From NCBI RefSeq assembly GCF_006546835.1, contig NZ_VICB01000013.1:186001-250000 (forward strand): DNA of 64,000 nucleotides, in the 5' to 3' direction. The notes under the pieces were generated by a model. That model was not told the DNA's origin. It saw nothing but the letters and a program-made list of their open reading frames with translations, and did not search any database. Source of the stretch: Actinomyces johnsonii (GTDB lineage: Bacteria; Actinomycetota; Actinomycetes; Actinomycetales; Actinomycetaceae). Positions 62,817 through 64,000 of this stretch are shown in pieces (positions within the stretch are counted from its first letter, which is position 1; each line of letters begins with the position of its first letter). Position numbers and translations under genes: made by a program.

Positions 62817-63554
62817 TTAGTAGGCGCTGCTGCGCGACTGCGCCGCCACTGATGACTGCTCCCCCGGCGCCAGGGAGCGCGTCGAGGCGCCTGGAACCTG
62901 AAAGGACGGCATTCCGTGCGCCAGGGTGATGAGATCGGTGAGTAGTCCCGCCGCGGTGGACTTGACGTTCCACCCTTCGCTGAGTGCGGTCACGGCGGCT
63001 CCATCCACGACTGCGATGACCATCTCCGGCTCCAGCGGGCTGTCCAGCTGACGCAGCACCCTGCGCAGAGCGGCGTTGAGACGCTGACGGCCCTGCCGGT
63101 AGGCATGCTTGACTGGGGCGGCCTGGCTGGCCGAGATGAGCTGAAGATAGTGGCCGAAATACCCGCCTTGGGCCGGCAAGGTGGCTTGGAGGATGAAGCG
63201 GACCCTCTGGGACAGGTTCGGGCTCCCCTTGAAAGCTTCCACCCGGTCGGCGACGCGCTCGGCACGGGAGGCCCACAATCCGATGTTGACCAGCCCCGCC
63301 TGGTGAAGGAGGTCTTCAAGTCCATTGAAGTAGTAGGTTGTGGCCGATAGCGAGCATCCGGCGCGCTTGGCCACGCTGCGGTGGCTGACCGCTGACGGCC
63401 CCGACTCGCGGATGATAGCCGCCGCAGCATCGATGATGGCCTGACGCCGGTCTTCACCTCGCGGCGTGACTCGGGATTCAGTTCGAGAACGTGCATGAGC
63501 GGAAGCGTCGTTGCTTACTGCGTCTGCAGTGGTGTCTGCATCAGTATCGGCCAT
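62817..63554 (-). CDS. TetR-family transcriptional regulator
   Basis: 245 residues from the ATG at 63554. The helix-turn-helix is RRQAIIDAAAAIIRESGPSA...SVAKRAGCSLSATTYYFNGLEDLL (residues about 35-80). The C-terminal ligand domain is not diagnostic. An acidic/Ala-rich N-terminal 30 residues precede the domain. A TAGGAT box (63562-63567) 7 bases before the ATG predicts a leaderless mRNA. The transporter gene upstream on the same strand is the likely target (inference). Confidence 0.88.
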   Translation of the reverse strand: MADTDADTTADAVSNDASAHARSRTESRVTPRGEDRRQAIIDAAAAIIRESGPSAVSHRSVAKRAGCSLSATTYYFNGLEDLLHQAGLVNIGLWASRAERVADRVEAFKGSPNLSQRVRFILQATLPAQGGYFGHYLQLISASQAAPVKHAYRQGRQRLNAALRRVLRQLDSPLEPEMVIAVVDGAAVTALSEGWNVKSTAAGLLTDLITLAHGMPSFQVPGASTRSLAPGEQSSVAAQSRSSAY

Positions 63555-63561
63555 GGCGATC

Positions 63562-63567
63562 ATCCTA
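63562..63567 (-). promoter_or_regulatory. -10 box of the TetR-family gene
   Basis: TAGGAT on the minus strand, ending seven bases before the ATG at 63554. Confidence 0.5.
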
Positions 63568-63619
63568 CGACGACCAGGCCTTCTTGTCCGTAAGAAGACG
63601 GTGATAATGACCTCGTGTG

Positions 63620-63641
63620 CAAGTAACTTATATACGACTTG
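63620..63641. promoter_or_regulatory. AT-rich dyad between transporter and TetR genes
   Basis: CAAGT (63620-63624) and ACTTG (63637-63641) flank an AT-rich centre, with GTAAC/GTTAC extending the symmetry. It is a candidate operator of the TetR protein. Confidence 0.35.
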
Positions 63642-63667
63642 TTACCAATTGTTTTGAGTGATTGTCC

Positions 63668-64000
63668 TCAGGTTGAGGAATGAGTCTGCTTCTCGGTCAG
63701 CTCGGAACCGTGAATTGTACGGGACTGGAAGATCGCCACCATAGCAATCAGCGCAACCACCGTGAGATAGACCGCCGGCGCCAGGGGAGACCCAGTGACC
63801 TTGATGAGCCACGTGACAATGAATGGCGTTGTCCCCCCGAGAAGCGCGTTGGCACCATTGAAAGACAGGGCGAATCCTGAGTAACGCACGTTAGTCGGAA
63901 AAGACTCCGCTAGGAAGGTGGCAAGCGTTCCATCATTAGCCGTCAGAATGATGGCGAAAACGACCTGACACAGGATGACTACTAAGAGCATTCCAGTGGC
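63668..64000 (-). CDS. MFS transporter of the metabolite:H+ symporter type, 3' part only
   Basis: The last 110 residues of a gene whose 5' end lies beyond the window; the frame is open to base 64000. The text AESFPTNVRYSGFALSFNGANALLGGTTPFIV matches the MHS-branch motif (ProP/ShiA/KgtP relatives) between helices 10 and 11. Two further helices and a short polar tail follow. These symporters take up compatible solutes, dicarboxylates or shikimate; the substrate cannot be told from this part. Confidence 0.8.
   Translation of the reverse strand, partial: ATGMLLVVILCQVVFAIILTANDGTLATFLAESFPTNVRYSGFALSFNGANALLGGTTPFIVTWLIKVTGSPLAPAVYLTVVALIAMVAIFQSRTIHGSELTEKQTHSST

Overview
The window is 64 kb of GC-rich chromosome from a high-GC Gram-positive. 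Gene content and order point to the family Actinomycetaceae, most likely an oral Actinomyces. The evidence is an actinobacterial integration host factor (mihF) beside gmk and rpoZ, a degenerate actinobacterial-type PriA, a PyrR-led pyr operon, an aroE-aroC-aroKB cluster, and GTG starts with 4-base gene overlaps. Many genes appear leaderless: a TANNNT -10 box lies 6 or 7 bases before the start codon. The genus is inference; no rRNA gene is present. I saw no tRNA, insertion sequence, prophage or CRISPR array.

Layout. 0-10 kb: a cut ABC-F protein, a metallo-hydrolase, hisS, two coupled dynamin-like membrane GTPases, a ribbon-helix-helix protein with a DUF4097 protein, and a PadR-controlled CPBP protease. 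10-18 kb: a large DEAD-box helicase, then a three-gene ABC importer of the sulfonate/taurine type. A leaderless short ORF ending in a run of cysteine codons precedes the importer, and an enterochelin-esterase-like gene diverges from it. 18-30 kb: two surface proteins, aspS, a hydrolase, a Ser/Thr kinase with an extracellular sensor domain, a zinc-type ArsR repressor coupled to a His/Cys-rich metal-binding protein, and an OmpA-like lipoprotein. 29-34 kb: a glycerophosphodiesterase with a transporter, a Sua5/YrdC protein and rarA.

34-46 kb is a housekeeping run: rpsD, then alaS-ruvX-mltG-aroE, then aroC-aroKB-second shikimate kinase-efp-nusB. It includes a shikimate kinase fused to dehydroquinate synthase, followed by a kinase copy that has lost the P-loop lysine. 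45.6-46.6 kb is a visibly AT-richer island of two coupled small membrane proteins of unknown function, next to a secreted GH16 glycosidase. 48-56.4 kb is the full pyr operon (pyrR-pyrB-pyrC-carA-carB-pyrF), with a PyrR-binding RNA hairpin over the first ribosome binding site. 56.5-62.8 kb holds mihF, gmk, rpoZ, coaBC, metK and priA. The window ends with a TetR regulator and the 3' part of an MHS-type transporter.

The most interesting signals are the poly-cysteine leader ORF, the zinc-ArsR/metallothionein-like pair with its operator inside a leaderless promoter, the kinase-dead AroK paralogue, the AT-rich membrane-protein pair, and a 26-codon ORF bridging aroC and aroKB.
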